The translations under genes were made by a program, and so were the position numbers. Below the pieces are notes generated by a model, which saw only the letters and a list, made by a program, of their open reading frames with translations, did not search any database and was not told the DNA's origin. 64,000 nucleotides of DNA. Origin: Phenylobacterium sp. LH3H17 (GTDB lineage: Bacteria; Pseudomonadota; Alphaproteobacteria; Caulobacterales; Caulobacteraceae). Numbering within the stretch: the first letter of the stretch is position 1; the number at the start of each line of letters is the position of its first letter. Below are positions 62,001 to 64,000 of this stretch, in pieces. The stretch spans positions 20,279 through 84,278 of the forward strand of contig NZ_CP101284.1 in the NCBI RefSeq assembly GCF_024298925.1, written 5' to 3'.

Positions 62001-62441
62001 GGTTGTGCGCAGAGGAGCGTCGAGGAGGGGCAGCGGCTCAAGGCCACCTACGAGGCGTTGCTCGGGTGCCAGTGGGTCAACCAGAAGGGTGAGCTGGCTC
62101 CCATCTCCGCCAAGGATATTCTCGTCGTCAGCCCGTACAATATGCAGGTTGAACTCCTGCGGAGCTTGCTGCCGGCGGGCGCTCGCGTTGGCACCGTGGA
62201 TAAATTCCAGGGCCAGGAAGCGGCGGTCGTCCTGATATCGATGGCCACCTCGTCCGGCGATGACCTTCCGCGCCAGATCGAATTTCTCTACAGCCGCAAC
62301 CGCCTGAACGTCGCAGTGAGCCGCGCGCGCTGCCTTGCGGTTATCTTCGCCAACCCACGGCTGCTCGAGATTTCCTGCGGGACCATCGAGCAGATGCAAC
62401 TGGTCAACACGCTGTGCTGGGCCAAGCTGTATGCGGCCTAG
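59085..62441 (+). CDS. RecB-like nuclease fused to RNase H-like domain and SF1 helicase
   Basis: An 1118-residue protein. The N-terminal part is a TM0106-type RecB-like nuclease: YDVADTKLSRSAKPKHVIQL with the D...DxK-type site and PEPCGHCTYCRWSDAC, a four-cysteine cluster like the iron-sulfur site of AddB/Cas4. The middle has DLFFDMEGDP, an RNase H-like DxE motif. The C-terminal half is a UvrD/Upf1-like helicase with QGPPGAGKTFTSSEA (Walker A, about residue 738), FVDEAGQVSLAN and TVDKFQGQEAAVV. GTG start follows GAGGAGGA, 19 bp after the protease gene, so it may belong to the same transcript. It probably degrades invading DNA. Confidence 0.88.
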   Translation: MRQHPDGQLYSASDLVNFLGCGHATALDVRQLTDPVDFPPDSAQTVLLQEKGIEHERAFLEQLRAEGRAVVEIASDGTLEERVERTLHAMRGGADVIYQGALLSRPWHGYSDFLLRVEGVASALGDYAYDVADTKLSRSAKPKHVIQLCVYADLVGQVQGVMPASLYVSLGDGVQARVATSSVQRYYEIARGRFELFAAAPEKSSPEPCGHCTYCRWSDACHAEWERLEHLSLVAGMTRGQIDKLRKAGIASLGSLAELPSDFVVPTLNPDTFARLRAQAALQQVRRKTGEGRVEVLPLVQGRGFDRMPPPNAADLFFDMEGDPLFEGGLEYLFGFVHAVDGQERFAPFWAHDRAAEKVAFEAAVDFIVAHLGAYPGAHIYHYAAYEETALKRLAMYHGTRETEVDDILRRGQLVDLYRVVHEAIRTSEAGYSIKNLEAFYLEGGRGGEVKTAGDSIVMYERWRRLGDQALLDEISAYNELDCRSTRLCRDWLLGLRPAEATWRHVGEAVAPTPEKVVQRQEAEERTAALIGALMAGGSEADRSWRELLCHLLEFHRREAKPEWWAMFARREMTPQELLDDAACLAEIAADPGRAPRPDKKSTIYAFTFPAQDFKLRVGDEVLRASTGEAAGTVMLIDEESRRLEVKLGPSRTRLADGDSLIPEGPVGDKQLREAVYRYADAISRGQGAYSAVTDILTRQAPRLTGREAGAPLIGDGQDVIAATIAALSDIDHSYLLVQGPPGAGKTFTSSEAIAELLARGKSVGVASNSHKAINNLLSGVQAAADRKGVRFRGVKKSSREDQHVEGCASIENTTDNKRAADGGFGLVAGTAWLFARPEMDQRLDYLFVDEAGQVSLANIIAMGVSARNIVLVGDQMQLAQPIQGAHPGGSGVSALDHLLGGLATVPADRGIFLAQTRRLHPEICRFISDAVYDSRLTSHDSARGQALILAEGLADPALAEAGLRFVEVAHHGCAQRSVEEGQRLKATYEALLGCQWVNQKGELAPISAKDILVVSPYNMQVELLRSLLPAGARVGTVDKFQGQEAAVVLISMATSSGDDLPRQIEFLYSRNRLNVAVSRARCLAVIFANPRLLEISCGTIEQMQLVNTLCWAKLYAA

Positions 62442-62702
62442 GCGCAAGGTTGCAGCGGCGGCTGCAGTTCGGCCGCCGACCGGCGGCTGGAGTGCACAGC
62501 GTAGCAGGATCGGCCAGGCATCCGACGAGAACGCTTCGCCGAGCGCAAGTCATCGACCGGGACGGGCAAGCGCTCCGTGGATCACCGGCGACGAACGACT
62601 GGTCTTGAGCAGATTGCACGCGCCCAAATTTGAGGTTTTGAACCCGCACGTGAGGGTTGCGCAGCTGTCGGTCCAACTGCTTAGCTGCTAGGTGGGGGGC
62701 TC

Positions 62703-64000
62703 ATGACTCAGTCGTTTTTCGAACAGCCGATTCTCAATTCGCCCTACGAGCCGCCCCTCCGTCACCACGGGCTCGACGCGAAAGGCCAACCGCTCAACTC
62801 GCCGCCAGTCGAAGGGCGTCGGAAGTCCGAACTCATCTCGCCTGTGCCGTCCTCCAAGAAGCAGGGAAAGAGGGCGAAACAGGCCGAATTGGACCTCGAT
62901 CTCTTCGCTGAGGAAGACGAAGAGGGTCAGGCCTACACCCTCGTCATCATCAACGAAATCCGCAGCTACGTGACCTCATGGCGCGGCCTGAACAACCCGG
63001 CGGACTGGGGCGTGACGCCCGTTACCCAGCGGCTCCTGCAATACTGGCGGCATCACGAGTTCGAATCTGTTCGGCCGTTCTTCTGCCAGGTTGAGGCCGT
63101 CGAGACCGCGATCTGGCTGACCGAGGTCGCGCCCAAACAGAAGCAGCACGCCCACCTTTGGAAGCATATCCAGGCCGCCAACCAGGCCGCCAACCCGGAC
63201 CTGATGCGGATTGCACTGAAGCTTGCGACCGGCGCCGGCAAGACCACTGTGATGGCCATGCTGATCGCCTGGCAGACCCTGAATGCGGTGCGCTCGCCGG
63301 CCAGCAACCAGTTCAGCCGCGCGTTCCTCATTGTCGCGCCCGGCATCACCATCCGCGACCGCCTGCAAATCCTGCTGCCGTCACACCCCGACAACTACTA
63401 CGCCAAGCGCGAGCTGGTGCCGGCGGACATGCTGCTCGATGTCGCCAAGGCCAAGATCGTCCTGACCAATTATCACGCCTTCAAGCGCCGGGAGGTGATG
63501 GAGCTGACCAAGGTGGGCCGCGCCTTCCTGCAAGGCCGCGACGCGCCGATCCAGACGACGGAAACCGAAGGCGCGATGCTCAAGCGGGCCTGCGGCGAGC
63601 TGCTGGCGTTCAAGAATGTCGTCGTCATCAATGACGAGGCGCACCACTGCTACCGCGAGCGCCCGCACGGCGACGCGGAAACGCCAATCTCTGCCGAGGA
63701 CCGCGAGGAAGCGAAGCGCAATAGCGAGGCTGCCCGGTTGTGGATTTCAGGGCTGGAAGCGCTGAAGCGGAAGGTCGGCGTTCGGACGGTGTTCGACCTG
63801 TCGGCGACGCCGTTTTTCCTGCGCGGCTCCGGCTACCGAGAAGGGACGCTGTTTCCCTGGACCGTCTCCGACTTCTCGCTGATGGACGCCATCGAATGCG
63901 GCATCGTCAAACTGCCGCGCATCCCTGTGGCGGACAATTCCGTCACCGGCGAAATGCCGATCTATCGCGAGCTGTGGGAGCATATCGGCAAGCGGATGCC
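62703..64000 (+). CDS. DEAD/DEAH-box restriction-type helicase, 3' end missing
   Basis: The first 432 codons of a large protein similar to type III restriction (Res subunit) or BPTD_3080-like enzymes. KLATGAGKTTVMAMLIAW is Walker A (about residue 175), VVVINDEAHHCY is the DEAH motif and VFDLSATPFFLRGSG is motif III. The nuclease or methylase parts would lie beyond the right edge. It continues the defence island. The 261-bp gap before it has no gene. Confidence 0.88.
   Translation, partial: MTQSFFEQPILNSPYEPPLRHHGLDAKGQPLNSPPVEGRRKSELISPVPSSKKQGKRAKQAELDLDLFAEEDEEGQAYTLVIINEIRSYVTSWRGLNNPADWGVTPVTQRLLQYWRHHEFESVRPFFCQVEAVETAIWLTEVAPKQKQHAHLWKHIQAANQAANPDLMRIALKLATGAGKTTVMAMLIAWQTLNAVRSPASNQFSRAFLIVAPGITIRDRLQILLPSHPDNYYAKRELVPADMLLDVAKAKIVLTNYHAFKRREVMELTKVGRAFLQGRDAPIQTTETEGAMLKRACGELLAFKNVVVINDEAHHCYRERPHGDAETPISAEDREEAKRNSEAARLWISGLEALKRKVGVRTVFDLSATPFFLRGSGYREGTLFPWTVSDFSLMDAIECGIVKLPRIPVADNSVTGEMPIYRELWEHIGKRM

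Noticed and set aside
1..64000. Integrase and att sites of an integrative element
   Set aside because: No tyrosine or serine integrase, no tRNA gene and no att-like direct repeats were seen, and repA with iterons and parAB supports a plasmid instead.

Overview
The window is high-GC DNA from an alphaproteobacterium, most likely Caulobacterales (Caulobacter, Phenylobacterium or Brevundimonas type). This is inferred from codon use, a Trb-type conjugation module of the alphaproteobacterial kind (DUF2274 gene beside trbI, TraA/MobL relaxase) and a kdp operon carrying a TorF porin. It looks like part of a conjugative plasmid. It has an iteron-type replication initiator (repA), parAB, three long perfect palindromes resembling partition sites, and a second RepC-like replication gene with a candidate antisense RNA. 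I see no integrase, tRNA, rRNA or CRISPR array. The window opens inside trbI, normally the last trb gene, and trbB lies at 32.3 kb. On a circle the missing trbC-trbG genes would lie beyond the right edge.

Layout. 0-2.6 kb: end of the trb operon, then a GIY-YIG nuclease. 2.7-5.1 kb: RepC-like gene with antisense RNA candidate, and a secreted-type nuclease. 5.1-14.4 kb: two unknown genes, a toprim protein, a plasmid-type ParB, and a giant methyltransferase plus strawberry-notch helicase. 14.5-22.5 kb: a leading-region-like block with ArdC, an AbiE toxin-antitoxin pair, a DUF2493 protein, a Lit-like peptidase, SSB and an orphan AbiEi. Several of these genes sit in one-gene cassettes with structured leaders and TTCG-loop terminators. 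22.6-26.3 kb: repA, iterons, parA, parB and palindromes. 26.4-33.3 kb: traF, a cell-wall hydrolase, traD, a candidate oriT, relaxase traA, traG and trbB.

Cargo interrupts the conjugation operon after trbB. It includes a hipBA toxin-antitoxin pair, a potassium-transport island (kdpFABC with torF, kdpDE, kup, a CorA channel, a DapA-like pseudoenzyme and a free-standing DUF4118-GAF protein), and then a 5'-truncated second trbB. A 33-bp remnant of trbB fused to an IS6-like transposase start shows that this spot has been broken and refilled more than once.

Right of the second trbB is a defence island: a Fic module, a five-gene ubiquitin-like conjugation operon (Ubl, E2-like, E1-JAB fusion, DUF6527 zinc protein, ClpP/SppA-fold serine protease), a RecB-like nuclease-helicase, and the start of a restriction-type DEAD/DEAH helicase. 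The E2-like protein has no cysteine at the usual active site and carries a serine there. This Ubl cassette is the most interesting system in the window.
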